Shown here one piece after another: positions 32,831 through 44,743 of a DNA stretch of 64,000 nucleotides; the first letter of the stretch is position 1; each line of letters starts with the position of its first letter. The position numbers and the translations under genes were made by a program. The stretch is from Vandiemenella viatica. Its lineage: Eukaryota > Arthropoda > Insecta > Orthoptera > Morabidae. The DNA is taken from NCBI GenBank assembly GCA_031002005.1, contig CM061919.1:17183687-17247686 (forward strand). The letters run 5' to 3'. The notes under the pieces were generated by a model. The model was given only the letters and a program-made list of their open reading frames with translations. It did no database searches and was not told the DNA's origin.

Positions 32831-33410
32831 TAGACTGAAAAGTTTCCTTGAGACCCTCCAGCAGCCTGCCTACCAGCGTTTTTGCCCCATGTGTTTAGCA
32901 CCTGTTGACAGTGTATGCATTGTATATTTAATTTTACAGGTCAATGTATTACGTAGTTCTGGTTACAAATCAATAAAACAAATAATGTTTGCATTTGAAT
33001 CTGGCTTTATCCACTCGAACAGCTTAATTTGCATAAAATTGATGTGATGATGCAGGTAATGTTTTTCTCTTAATGTGGTGATTCCAGTTCAGTAGAATTC
33101 CAGAATGTCAAAAATTTCCCCACAGTAGACATACTCAAAAATTTGAAGTGCAGTCTCATGCTAAAAGTTACACTCAATGTAATTAGAAAATTTATATAAG
33201 AACCTAGACTTTCTGATGTTGCATTTAAATGTTAGACTTTAGAGGATAGATTTCAGAAACTTTTATTTTGTAGAAAGAGTTGTTATTATTACAATCTAAA
33301 ATTTATTTTATTGGACTAATATTAGCAATGACAGTAGTTAAGTTGAAAATATTGCTTAATTGCTGTGCATATATGTAGACAAGCTAGCAGCAAGTGTCCA
33401 TCACAACTGT

Positions 33411-33545
33411 CAGTAGACTAATATCTTGGTTCTCTGGGTGGAGCCGCGTCGATTTGTTAAAACCTAACGTTTCTGCCATCTTGCTGTGGCTTTCATCATA
33501 GGACTCCACCCGGAGAACCAAGATATTACATACAGTGACCGCAGA
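33411..33545 (-). mobile_element. PLE terminal region with hammerhead-like motif
   Basis: Minus strand: ctatgatgaaagccacagc, aagatggcagaaacgttagg. A CTATGATGA box, a GCCA/TGGC stem and GAAACGTTAG follow the hammerhead layout of PLEs, with a small insertion in the first box. The segment is flanked by inverted ggtggagtcc / ggagccgcg-type arms with 'gagaaccaagatatta' on both sides. It abuts and truncates the 5' LTR of the errantivirus-type element. Confidence 0.55.
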
Positions 33546-33561
33546 AGCCTTCATAATCATA

Positions 33562-33760
33562 TGTCTGTGGACTAGTTTGAATTCATTAAACTTCAATGTT
33601 CTGGAATTGGCTTTGTCATTTCTAGCATGAGTTTGCATGCCTATTTTCCATCAAAAATCCTTTGGCAAGAGCCACTCCTTGCCTCAGGTATCGATCCCGT
33701 GTCCCCAATATTTCAAGTTGTCGCCAAAAATAAAGTGGCTTCCAATCTGGGATAGGACAT
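33562..33760 (+). repeat. 5' LTR remnant (3' portion only)
   Basis: About 199 bases matching 47697-47889 with scattered substitutions (shared gactagtttgaattcatt, gcctcaggtatcga.cccg, gtggcttccaatctgg). The U3 and promoter are missing because PLE sequence occupies the upstream side. Confidence 0.85.
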
Positions 33761-33770
33761 AAAAATTTAA

Positions 33771-33787
33771 TGGTGTCAGATGTGGGG
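33771..33787 (+). other. Primer-binding site, probably tRNA-Leu type
   Basis: TGGTGTCAGATGTGGGG lies about 10 bases after the LTR end and resembles a tRNA-Leu-complementary primer-binding site with one changed base. tRNA identity is from recall. Confidence 0.55.
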
Positions 33788-33975
33788 TTATTCCGTCTAA
33801 AATAAAATAAACACTCAAAATTTGTGCTAGCATTAGCACACGTAGGCATTCCCTTTGGCTAATTTTCGCCGCAACTGGCGACAGCCACTGGTAGGTTGAA
33901 GTTCTGCGGTACCCAGTCAGGAATGGCCATCCAGTTGATTGCTACGGCTGCTAGCTGTCAAAACAACTCATCGAA

Positions 33976-34085
33976 AAATCACAACCTGTGGGAGGTTGGC
34001 TGCGAGATACTCTCACAACCTTGGGAAGGTTGCCTGCAAATATACACTCACAGCCTTTGGGAGGCTGGCTGCAAACAATTGGAGA
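33976..34085 (+). repeat. Leader direct repeats
   Basis: Three imperfect copies of a ggaggttggctgc-type unit, spaced 45-50 bases, in the untranslated leader before gag. Confidence 0.6.
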
Positions 34086-34303
34086 GCCAGTCGCTGCCAG
34101 AGTTGAGTTGAACCGGGCGCGGATCACAGTCGCCTTTGGTAGATCGCCTTCGGTCCAGTGGACAAGACGACGTCAGCAGGAAGACACCGAGGCAGATACA
34201 GCAGCAACTCGATGAGACAGCTAGAAGTAAGTCTCAGTTAGTTGGAACTGTTTGATATTTGATTGTCTAACCTTTTGGTAGTTGGTTTTAACCTTCTTTC
34301 AAA

Positions 34304-34703
34304 ATGAGTGTTGACACAAGTGAAGGGCCAAACGAAGTGTTATAAATTAATCTGTCAAAAGCTCTTAAATTAATTTCTCAACCGTTTGATGGCGACAAAC
34401 AGAAGTTAAGGGAATTTATTGACAATGTTGATGTGGCTTTTGAGTCTGTGTGTAAGGCTTATCAAGGATTGCTTTTGTGATTTGTTAAAGCTAAAATTAC
34501 AGGGAATGCACGTTCCAGGAAAAGAAATTTTAGAGGAAAATTACTCCAGGGAAAGAACAATTGATTTTTATGCTTACACAATATTTCAAGCTAGATGGGG
34601 AAGCTTCGTGGGGTAGTCATATAGACAAGATGCAGCGTGATTTTAGAGAAGCTGTCAGAAGGTTCTGCTATGACGATATGTTAGCCGGGGCAGTAAACCT
34701 CGT
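34304..34703 (+). pseudogene. Errantivirus-type gag, first part
   Basis: ATG at 34304 (MSVDTSEGPNEVL), an in-frame TAA near 34342, then SQPFDGDKQKLREFIDNVDVAFESV, a capsid-type region of Ty3/gypsy gag. A TGA near 34479 and later frame changes follow (LEENYSRERTIDFYAYTIF; WGSHIDKMQRDFREAVRRF). Coding stops at the boundary of the 34704-41087 block and resumes at 41092. Gag forms the particle shell and packages RNA. Breaks are too many for function. Confidence 0.7.
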
Positions 34704-35899
34704 CTATTGGCTTTGTCGCATTCCCGGTTCTCTTAGAACTCCAGGCAACGCCTCTACAGTGGCTATAGCTAACTCTGGTATTGCCGAGTGGTGCTAGAAC
34801 CTTCAGCTTAGACAATTTCAGAGCGGGAGGGGGCAGTTATGCAGACTAAGTCCCACAATTGATAGCCTCCAGTCACAACCTTTATGAAGCCAAACAACTT
34901 GAGCCATCTTTAAGGCCAAAAGATAGAAAATACAATAAGTCAGCTTATTTTGTGAGTGGTGAGGAGCCGCCAGCCAGTCCAGTGGTGTGCACTAATTCCG
35001 TGGGTCAAGCGATCTCGATCTCTGTCTGTAACCCTCCAGCGATGGGCTTATATACATTACCACGCACTGACTGGGGTAAACATGAGTTAAAACAGTGATT
35101 GATGTAATTGGGTCGCCAGCTTGGCACAATTCTATGTCATCCCGAAAAAAAAAAAAAAACATTTTGGAGGGCGTAGCCATCAAAATTTTTCTTATCTTCG
35201 TTCTTAACCTAATCTGCCACGATCCAGCCACTCAGGCTCCACAAACGGTGGGAGTACCATCAGAAAGTGACTCAACAGCGGCCTGCCCGGATGCTGGCTT
35301 ACTAAGTACGCTCCTCGCGGCTTGACCGGGTAGAGCTCATAGTAAATGAAACACATAGTGTTTCCATACAATCGTGTTTCTTTTACAATTTCAATTTGAT
35401 TCCAACATTACAAGGGCCATTATGATTGTATACCGAATCTCTTTACAGTACATGGGTGACTGATCTTCGCTCGGCATCTTTCGATTTCTGTTCAATATCC
35501 AAGATGTTGAGTTAAGTTTGATTAAAGTAAAATGTTTGAAGGTTTCCTAGGCGTTTTGAGGTGCACAGTTAACCAAAAATAAGCTTAACTAACATCAGTA
35601 GGCTTACTGGTACCTGAACCTTCTACGTAATGAGGTTAGAGCCGTTTTCAAGAAACAAAAATTGCTCTTTTTTTTTAATCATGTTAAAAACTTGAAAAAC
35701 ATAACATTATTTACATAAGAAATTTCATCCAAATCGCTAGATCCATTTGCTTTCAAAGAAAAATGCTATTATTATGTTAAATAGAAATCTTAATGCCAGT
35801 CAGGGTTTTGTTAATGGTGCGAGATTTGTGGTAATTCAGGGGATTCTATGATGAGCCATGATGATGGATACTTATGTAACTCAACAAGAAAAATTGAAA

Positions 35900-36410
35900 G
35901 TAAATATTTTTATTTATTTTTTACATCTCGCTTAGTTCTCGAGATATCGTATCTTAAAATTGACGTGGTTGGTTGAAATGCGACCTGGACCAGAAGATAA
36001 ATTTTGCCATAGCCAAGTTTGATGATGAATTCATATGAAACTCGTCGAGACAAATCAAAAATAAAGAATTTATTTTTCTAATATCTCAAGTGAAGAGGTT
36101 AGGATTAGATCTGGCCTGGACCAAAAAAACCCACCAAAATCACTATGTCAATACGGTGGAACTGTACCTACTTTCAGTGTTTTATTTTGGTCCTAATGGA
36201 TGTTGTTAGGTTGAAATACGGCCTGGACCAGATGAAACGCCGCCAAAAGCACAAGGAATGATACCTGTAACTGATTTTTGACATTCTATATCTCGAAAAC
36301 CAAGCGAGATATCGGGACATTTATTCTTTATTTTGGATATGTTTCGTCAAGTTCTATAAGAATTCACCAGATTGTGACGTCATGCTAATGATAGAACATC
36401 ATCAGTGCTA
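35900..36410 (+). repeat. Dispersed Helitron-like module, three copies
   Basis: The (g)ttgaaat.cg(g/a)cctggacca core occurs near 35968, 36104 and 36205, each beside a 'ctcgagatat'-type segment and a tcaagttctataagaattca-type segment. The same sequence appears in reverse at 18650-19250. Confidence 0.6.
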
Positions 36411-36604
36411 AATTCATTCACTCCAATAAAATTATGCTCATACCTCGCGTGATTACTTTATAACTGGTACTGGTAATATTATTTTCAAAGAACTTTCTGT
36501 AAAGTATCACCTGCGACAAAACCAATGATAATTTTTTAATTATCTTCCTTTTTAAATGTTTTACAATTAAACTTGCAGTGTTAATATTTCCATGGGTCAG
36601 CCAG

Positions 36605-36891
36605 TATACAAGAACTGTTTGTTTAAATATTCTTTTAAATCAAGTAGAAACTATTTGCAAGCTTTCTGGTACCTGAATTGTCTACGAGATGGCGCTAGTG
36701 CCGTTTTTGAGATCCCGAGTGAAATAATTGTTCGTATTTTGTAAACTCGCTTTTTGGTATGGAAGACAACTATTTAGGTAATCTTAAAAGTCAAAATGTT
36801 ATCTAAATATCAATTTTCATCCAAATTGTCATAGCTGTTTCTGAGATCCGAAATATATATATACAAGAATTGCTCGTTTAAAGATATAAGA
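36605..36891 (-). mobile_element. Helitron-like 5' terminus
   Basis: Minus-strand TCTTATATCTTTAAACGAGC begins at 36891 with host A (T36892 on plus), followed by aattcttgtatatatat and cggatctcagaaac. This matches a Helitron 5' end I recall from insects. The other end was not located; 36605 is a guess. Confidence 0.35.
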
Positions 36892-37744
36892 TAAATACAA
36901 AAAAATTGGTTGGAATGTTGTTCAAAATTATACAAGGTTCATCCATGCATTGATGTCACAAAATGAAATTATGAGACACATTTGAGTACAAATAAAATTC
37001 AGTACAGTACAAGATGGCATGATTTCACAATAGTGTGTAACAATTGCCTTTTGTTGCGTTAACACTGCATAAATACTTTGGTTGTACATATGTCAATTAG
37101 TAGTTCTCTATCCCTCGTTGTGTACAAGGATATACCAGACATTAAATTTTATGTTATCTAATTACAAACTGATACAGTCATGGACAATACAATAAACTTT
37201 AGAAATGGTCGCGCAACATGCCAATCTGCTTTCGGTGGTCATTTGAAGCGATTTACGTTCACTGTGAAAGCGCGTTCGTGGCCCAGAGGAGTAGGACATC
37301 TCCCCTTCTGGATGATGACCTACTTGGTGACTCTGAAAAACTTTCACATTCAATTAGAAATTCGTCACTTTTACACTTATTCATTTCATAGTTGGTTGTC
37401 TACAATAATGTGTTAAAGTACAATACATATTTTTTCCCATTTTATTGAACAACAGAATAAAAAAATGATATTGCAATGTGCTAATTCGGCAGTACTCGGT
37501 AATCGGGAATGTTTATATGCATCTGAGTAGCAGTGACCTACAGTTGCTCATGCTGAAGTCAGCAAGGCCGACTTAACTGAGTAACTCATCAACCGTTTTG
37601 CATCAGCCTTTTGTAGCATTCTTAATAACGTCATTACTACACTTTCGCATTTGCCGACATACCAGTATAGCGCCTTGCAATGTTCAAAATTACACAATTG
37701 TTACTAAAAATAAGATAGGATAGGGAAAATAAACAGTTACCCGT

Positions 37745-37870
37745 CACTTACCACAGATGAAGGCAGGAGGGCGAGACACATAAAAACACAAAAACAAACG
37801 AATTGCACAATATTTTGACTTTAGTCTTAGTCATGTGGGAGGCGAGACACATGGCAGGGAGAAAGATGTG
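37745..37870 (-). mobile_element. PLE-type terminal fragment
   Basis: Shares cttaccacagatgaaggcag, acataaaaa and gaattgcacaatattttg with 61895-62060 and the fold-back at 50560-50967. Degenerate and without a clear ribozyme core. Confidence 0.35.
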
Positions 37871-40800
37871 GTCACATCCCAACCGCAATTGTATTGTTTG
37901 CACAAATTTTTCAGTTAGCTGCTTTTGATGTCTGATTATACAGTTTACTATTTTTGATTTACTAACGCTATTTACTGTTGGTAGAGTTACTTAAACATTT
38001 TAATGCGCATTATTCACCAAGTTCTTACGTACTGACAGCACAACATACAAGTTATTATGCTAACATTACTCATATTCCTTCCACAACACAATATATTAAT
38101 TCCTCTTATTGTTAATAACAAATACTCAACTAAGCTACAGCTACCGTTATTTATTAATATCATTGTTGATAACTTGATTTACAACATTGCATTACTGTGT
38201 TCGCGTGACCAAACACACACCACTTTGTGTTTGAGCAAACAAAACAAGTTATGACAACTGCTGACATCGACCTCGTGACATAATACTAGCATGTCATGTT
38301 ATGCTGCTTGCCCTGGTTACAACGGGTGTTAACATTCCTGGCCTGAAATAAGTAATCTGTTTACATTCTTGACTAGGCGCAACCGTTACACCAACTTTTC
38401 TTTCACTGAAATAAAGCCACCTCCTTCTCTAGACAATTAAATTAACTATATACATTTTGACACATGTTACATATCTATATGTTCCCTCAGTTTTCCCAGA
38501 TTTATGATCGCTAATATATACATTTTTGATACCCTCTTGTTAGCTATTATTTATCACTTAAAATCCGTCTAACTTAATTTCTACCAATCTTATAAATTAC
38601 TTGTCATTTTATTTGTTCTACAATAGTTACACATACTACAATAGTTACTTTTACTACAATCTGCGGCCATTGTTACCTCAACTTTATTACAATCTGTAGC
38701 CAATCCTACTTCTATAAACAGTTTAAAATTATTATTTCCCATTGTGACTTCCTCACACCAATTCTATTTACATAGTAATTACATATTTACCTTAACTCGA
38801 CATCTTATGACTTTACGTTTTCTTGCTGATATCTTCCGACTTTCTTTCTTACAGTTTTTCCAACAGACTGAACTTATCATAAGTTGCTTCTGGCTTATTA
38901 GCATTACTAACTTTCGATTTCCACCACTATGGTGTGCCCATTTTCTCTGAGAATTTGTGGCAACTGTTCACAATTATGAAATACAGCACCGCTAAACTAT
39001 GCCACTACTTCGGCCAATGACTTAATTTTACACAGTTCCATATGTGCACAACGCGACCCCTTTACTCGCGCTTTCATTTTTCTTATATTTTCTTCTTACT
39101 GTTGCGTTTTCCTGTTCTCTTAGAACTCAGGATAAACGCTGACAGTACATTGCTAACATACTTATCATTATGCCGCCATCTCAGCCTAATGACGTAGCAT
39201 TTTGCAGCACCATCTGCATACATTCTCCTCCCTAAAATACTGTGTTTCCCTGTTCTCTTAGAACTCAGTGCAAAAACTTACAGAAATGGAGTACATTATA
39301 CCGGAAAATGATTTACAGTTCCCTCTGTGCAATGTACATTCCCGACAACTTTAAGGTCGCGCTTTCTACCACTGTGATGTTCCCATAACTGCCCTCTTAA
39401 AGCACTACGCAGTTTTCCATACGTAACTGCTATCTTTTGCCAAATCGTGGCAACCATATTCTTGCGCCTATCACATTTGCGCCGCCATAATATCTTTTTT
39501 TTTCGGTCTCGCTCATTAGTCTCAGCCATTTCACCCTTTAGGAATACTATTTCCCCTCACTAGAAAATACACTGGATCCCTCTTTGTGGGTTCCTGCCAA
39601 CTGTTACCCCCTTTTACAATAACTTTTGAATTTTACTTATTAATGATGCTCACTTGCAGCTACATTATTTCTACTTTACTTCTCGCAATAACTGCTTCCA
39701 TACTTGTAGCTTTAATCTCGTAGTAACTTCTCCTACATTTGCAGTTACATACACTTACTATTACAATAAGCTATTTTGCATTTGGCCTACATTACCGCAT
39801 GATTGTTTTGTCCACTGTTGCTTCCGCTGGCGACTGCAAAACCCGTGTTGTCTTCAGTCAGCGTTCTGTGGGTGCTGTCACTGCGGCCCTGCACTGGCTC
39901 TGACGTCGCAGTGCCTGTTGCTTGATGCTAACATCGCTGGCCGACTCCATTCTGCAACAATGCCTCCAACGTGCGTGTGACGACCACCTGACCATCTGCC
40001 CACCCTCTGCTCTAGAAAATCCTATTTAGTGACTTAGCCGACAGTCTCCATTCATGACTGAGGGCTGCTTGAAAACAGAAAATGAAATATAGTAGATAGA
40101 AGCACCACACTATTAGAAACCACAAAAATTATTGTGAAATGCATGTTTCTGACTGGGCTTAACGTCCTCAGCTAACACAAAAAACTTCTGCAATTACTAA
40201 GGGAAAGTGTGACTGGTCCAGGACTTTATCCCATGCTGCTACCAGAAATTCTCTGTTCTAGGTCTTTAGACCCACAGCAGTCATCGGAAATCACCAGAAA
40301 GAATCATCTGTTGCTTTCGCTGGCGTTCAAGTCCTGACAATGACATTTGTAAACTACATCATCTGACCTGTTGAATCTAGAGTTCTGTGCTCCACAACTG
40401 TCATCAGAAAAGTGTCGTCATCTGTTACACTATCCTGGGTTCAAGACCCCACATCTGACACCAGAATTATTTCGTCTGTCGCGTTCCTGTTCTCTTAGAA
40501 TTCAAGGAGACGCGTCCACAGACTATACCAGAAGCGCTTAGCTAACTTCCAATGGTATTAAGGAGTATCAACCGTCCCCCGAGCGGCTTGGGACAAAGGA
40601 GTAGGTACTTGTGGGAGGAACATTTAGTCGAGTAGCTTGACTACTCAGAGGGAGCTAATCACTGTTATGGTCTATAGCGCGGGCGTGCATGCTTCGATTA
40701 CTGTTATGAATGAAACAGTGGTGGAAGATATAGAAGTATATTTACAACCCTTTCATAGCAAGGAACAATAAGAAAGAAACATAGAGGCTCGACTATATAC

Positions 40801-41091
40801 ATAGAACAGTACTATGGCCCAGTAGATAAAGATACAGATGCTTACAGTGTTAGAGCAGAGCAGAGGGCGGAGGCAGTGGCGATGCTTTGGAGTCGGGTGT
40901 TCGGGCCCGTGCCGGCGATAACTTCCGTGCGACTTCCGCCGACCGTCCGAGTTCGACCGACCACCATCTTGTGGCCTCTTTTATATACGCAATTACTGCT
41001 GATGTGACCCACTAACGCCACAGTTGCCTCAACATTGCCTCACCTCCACCGATATTGCTAGAGATCCAGGCATGGCACGCGACAGCTTCGT

Positions 41092-41530
41092 AGGGTGTGC
41101 TTTATTCAGGGACTGTCAAATGATCGTATTCAGACAATTATGAGAAGTCGAGGAGAGAGCATTCGCCTACCGGAAGTGATTGAGTTGGCTCTTCAAGAAG
41201 AGAGCGCGATTTTGTCTATGGTTGAAAGAAGTTATAAGCGGATGGAGGAATCGCGAAAGGTTGCCGATCGTGTGTTGAAATGTTTCAATTGTGGAAAAAT
41301 AGGGCACTCATAAAGAGTGTAGGAAAAAGGAAAATAAGGTGCATCGAGTAACAGTTGTTGATGAGGAATATTGTAAGAAGTGTCACAAGCGTGGGCACAC
41401 AGAGGAAAAATGTCAGTCACGTGACGTGAGCCACATTATTTGTTTTAAGTGTTAGAAAAAGGGGCACTATGTGAATGAATGTCGTGTTAAGGTTGCAAGT
41501 ACTATGGGAAGCCGGTCAGGAAACTGTTAG
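41092..41530 (+). pseudogene. Errantivirus-type gag, second part with three CCHC knuckles
   Basis: CFIQGLSNDRIQTIM, ELALQEESAIL, then three zinc knuckles: CFNCGKIGHS (frame changes here), CKKCHKRGHTEEKC and CFKC.KKGHYVNEC (a stop replaces one residue). These C-x2-C-x4-H-x4-C units bind genomic RNA. The part continues gag from 34703 across the inserted block. One frameshift and stops are present. The pol frame follows after about 60 bases. Confidence 0.75.
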
Positions 41531-41589
41531 CTTACGAACAGTGGCGGTTAGTCCACGTCCGTATAGGTCCAAAGCTGGCCATAAACCGC

Positions 41590-44500
41590 CAAACAAAAAA
41601 TGAAGTTTTAAATCTACCCAGTGACGAACGCTTACATAATAAGGTTACATTATTAGTGGATACTGGAGCTCAAACAAGTCTTGTTCTTAAAGAATATTTA
41701 AAAGATAAGGTGCCATTAAATAAAAATGAAAAGGATAATATAGAAGATATAGCTGAAGAAATGTTCACTACATTTGGAATGGTAAATCTGACTTTAACCA
41801 TTGGAAAAATTAATATTGAGCATAAGTTTCATGTTATAGGAATGGATTCAGACATTCCATATAATGGGTTAATGGGGAGAGATTTCTTTAGAAATTATAA
41901 GTCAATTTTGAACTATGAGAATATATCCCTAAGTATACAGAAAAAAAACGGTTGCTATGTCCGCAGAGGATGAACCTAGTTTAGAGATAGATGAAAGGAC
42001 AAAGGTTGGTACATGGGAAGAAAGAATTCCTAGGCTACTGGTAGATAGTGAACTGGGCTTAACCGAAGGTACAGTGTATAAAACAGCACTAGTACCAAAC
42101 GGTTATATACCAGATGCTCTGGTAAGTATAGAGAATGGGTCGGTCTTATCAGTGTAACCAATACTTCAGTAGATGAGGTTACACTTGATTGTGCTAAAAT
42201 TAAAGTTGAAACGGTCCCAAAAGGTACAACAGTAGACACATACAAAGTAAGATTAATAAAACAAAAACCACATTTAGAGTTTGATTCAAGGGTTAACGAA
42301 CTTAAGAAGCAATTGCAAACAGAGCATTTGAATCTGGAGAGAAATCTTAGTTGTTTAAAATTTGTGTGTAGTTTAATGATATATTCTTTCTGCCAGGAGA
42401 TAAGCTTACGCATATAGACATCATAAAACATGAAGCACAATGGAGATTTATCAATACAAGGCCATACTGAGTACCAGAACCGCAACGTGTGATCTTGCAA
42501 GAACAAATTGACAAAATGCTAGATGATGATATAATAGTACCGAGTAAAAGTGCTTGGAATTCACCATTGTTACTTATACCCAAGAAACTAGATGTTAGTG
42601 GGAAACAAAAATGGAGAGTTGTTGTAGACTACAGGAATTTAACTGAAATTACAGTAAATTTCCCCTTCCTATACATTTCAGATATTCTAGATCGTCTAGG
42701 CAAAGCTAAATATTTCTCAACACTCGGTTTAGCTAGTGGTTATTATCAGATTCTTATAGATGAGAAAGACATGGAGAAAGCCGTATTTAGCTCAAATTTC
42801 AATCATTATGAATACAAAAGAATGCAGGATGCTTTCAGAGACGGATGAATAGTATTTTAACAGGCTTGCAAGGTATTAAATGCTTCATATATCTTGACGA
42901 TATAATAGTTTTCACAACATCATTGAAAGAACACAATGAGAGACTAGCGAGAATTTCCAAAGATTAAGGGAAAACAAGTTGAAACTTCAATTGGACAAGT
43001 GTGAGTTTCTTAGGACGCAGGTTGCGTACTTAGGACACATAATCACAGATCTGGGTAAGAGCTTAAGGGATGTTTAGGGTTATCAGGATATTACTGATGT
43101 TTCATGCCTAGTTACAGTAAAATTGCAAAATCTTTACACGAATTACTAGTTAAAGGGCAAGATTATATTTGGGGAGAATCACAGGAAATAAAGGATTTAT
43201 TAATCAATCCTCCATTACTGCAATATCCAAATTTTTTATCTCCGTTCATAGTTACCACAGACGGAAGTAAATTTGCAATTGGAGCTGTATTATCGCATGG
43301 TAAATCAATAGGAAAAAATTTGTCAATTGCATACGCATCTAGAACATTAAACAAAGAAGAACAGAATTACTCTAGTACAAAAAAGAATTATTAGCAATTG
43401 TCTGGGCAGTTAAACAATTTAGACCATACATATATGGTAGAAAATTCACTATTGTAACAGATCATCAACCCCTTATGTGAATATTAAGTGTCAAAGATCC
43501 GAGGTCTAGGTTAATAAAATGGAGACTTAAACTCGAAGAGTACGAATACACTGTGGTGTATAAACAAGGAAAATTAAATACAAATGCCAATGCGCTAAGC
43601 CGCATATGGGAAATTAATGTACCGAGTCAGGAGGAGGAAGTAGTAAGTCAAAAGTCTGATGAAAGTAAATTTAAAGAGAAACTAGTTGAAGTTAGTTTGG
43701 AGGAAAATGAGTACATTTTAAAGGAGTGTCATGTGCCTTTAGGTGTTCATCAGGGAATGACAAAAATGTATGAAAAGGTGAAAGAGTATAAGCAATGGCC
43801 GGGAATGAAACGAGATATTGAAAATTATATCCGACATTATGAGATTTGTCAAAAGAACAAGATAGCACAGAATAAAACCAAAATGCCGTTAGAGATAACT
43901 CGTACACCTGAGCATGTATTTGAAAAATGTTGTATGGACATAGTCGGTCCACTAAGTATTAGCGATAAAGGAAATAGATACATACTAACTTTTCAAGATG
44001 AATTGTCTAAGTTTACCTTAGCAGTACCAATTGATCAGCAAGATGCTGATACCATTGCACAAAAGTTTGTGGAAGAAGTAATTCTAAGATACGGGATACT
44101 GTCTGTTCTTTTGACAGATCGGGGATCGAATTTCATGAGTGACATATTTAAAAGGGTGTGTAAACTCTTGAAGATTCAGAAAATCAAAACTAGTGCGTAC
44201 CATCCAGAAAGTAACTGCTTTTGAAAGAAGTCACAGAACGTTAGTAGAATGTCTGCGACATTTTGTTGCTAAAGATCAAAGAAATTGGGATGATTGGATT
44301 GAGTATTCAATTTTCATATTCAACACAACACCTCATTGTAGTACATGATTCACACCTCATGAACTTTTGTTTGGGAGAAAAGCAAATATTCAAGGTATAT
44401 TACAAAAGGAACCGACAGAAGTTCTGTATTGTTATGATGACTATGTTAAAGAGTTAAAGAGTAAAATGCAATCTTTATATGAAGAAGCTAGGGAACATCT

Positions 44501-44742
44501 ACATAAGAGTAAGGAGACGAATAAAAGTACTATGACCGAAATGAAAATTCAAAATTGTTTAAACCAGGTGACAAGGTTTTATTGCTTGACGAGTCTGTTA
44601 GAAGAGGCCGTTCAAAGTAGTTAGATTCACAGTGGGTAGGACCTTATGAAGTTCTAGGAACAGAAGGACCAAATGTTATGCTTAAAACAAAAAGAAATAA
44701 GATAATGAAAGTACACACAAATACATTAAAAGAATTTTTCTA
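41590..44742 (+). pseudogene. Errantivirus-type pol: protease, RT, RNase H, integrase
   Basis: Protease: LLVDTGAQTSLV at about 41650 (active-site DTGA) and GLMGRDFF. RT: WNSPLLLIPKK, WRVVVDYRNL, GLASGYYQI (altered from LDL), then YLDDIIVF near 42890, the intact catalytic block, in another frame. RNase H: ITTDGSKFAIGAVLS at about 43250. Integrase: H-x-H...C-x2-C zinc region (43720-43860), CMDIVGPL (first Asp), LLTDRGSNF (second), YHPESN (Glu). At least eight frameshifts or stops separate these. Pol processes the polyprotein, copies RNA and integrates cDNA. Confidence 0.85.
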
Positions 44743-44743
44743 A

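Larger units (their letters stand above)
34704..41087. mobile_element. 6.4 kb composite block inserted in gag
   Basis: The bases TCGT at 34700-34703 and 41088-41091 form a possible 4-bp target duplication, and gag homology stops and resumes exactly there. Inside: a short sequence (gttctcttagaa.tc) seen near 34724, 39114, 39254 and 40488; Helitron-like modules (35.9-36.9 kb); PLE terminal sequence (about 37745-37870); CT-rich non-coding DNA (38-40 kb); and on the minus strand an LTR-like stretch (about 41033-40694) with a tatataaaag box, starting tgttgaggcaac. No protein was recognised. The block may be one element with later insertions. Confidence 0.4.

Noticed and set aside
37180..37416. A 78-codon plus-strand frame as a host gene
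   Set aside because: No recognised motif and no splice context; mirrored by a frame on the other strand.
40694..41033. A firm call of a Copia-type LTR on the minus strand
   Set aside because: tgttgag...aaca ends and a TATA box are suggestive, but no second copy, primer site or pol was found.
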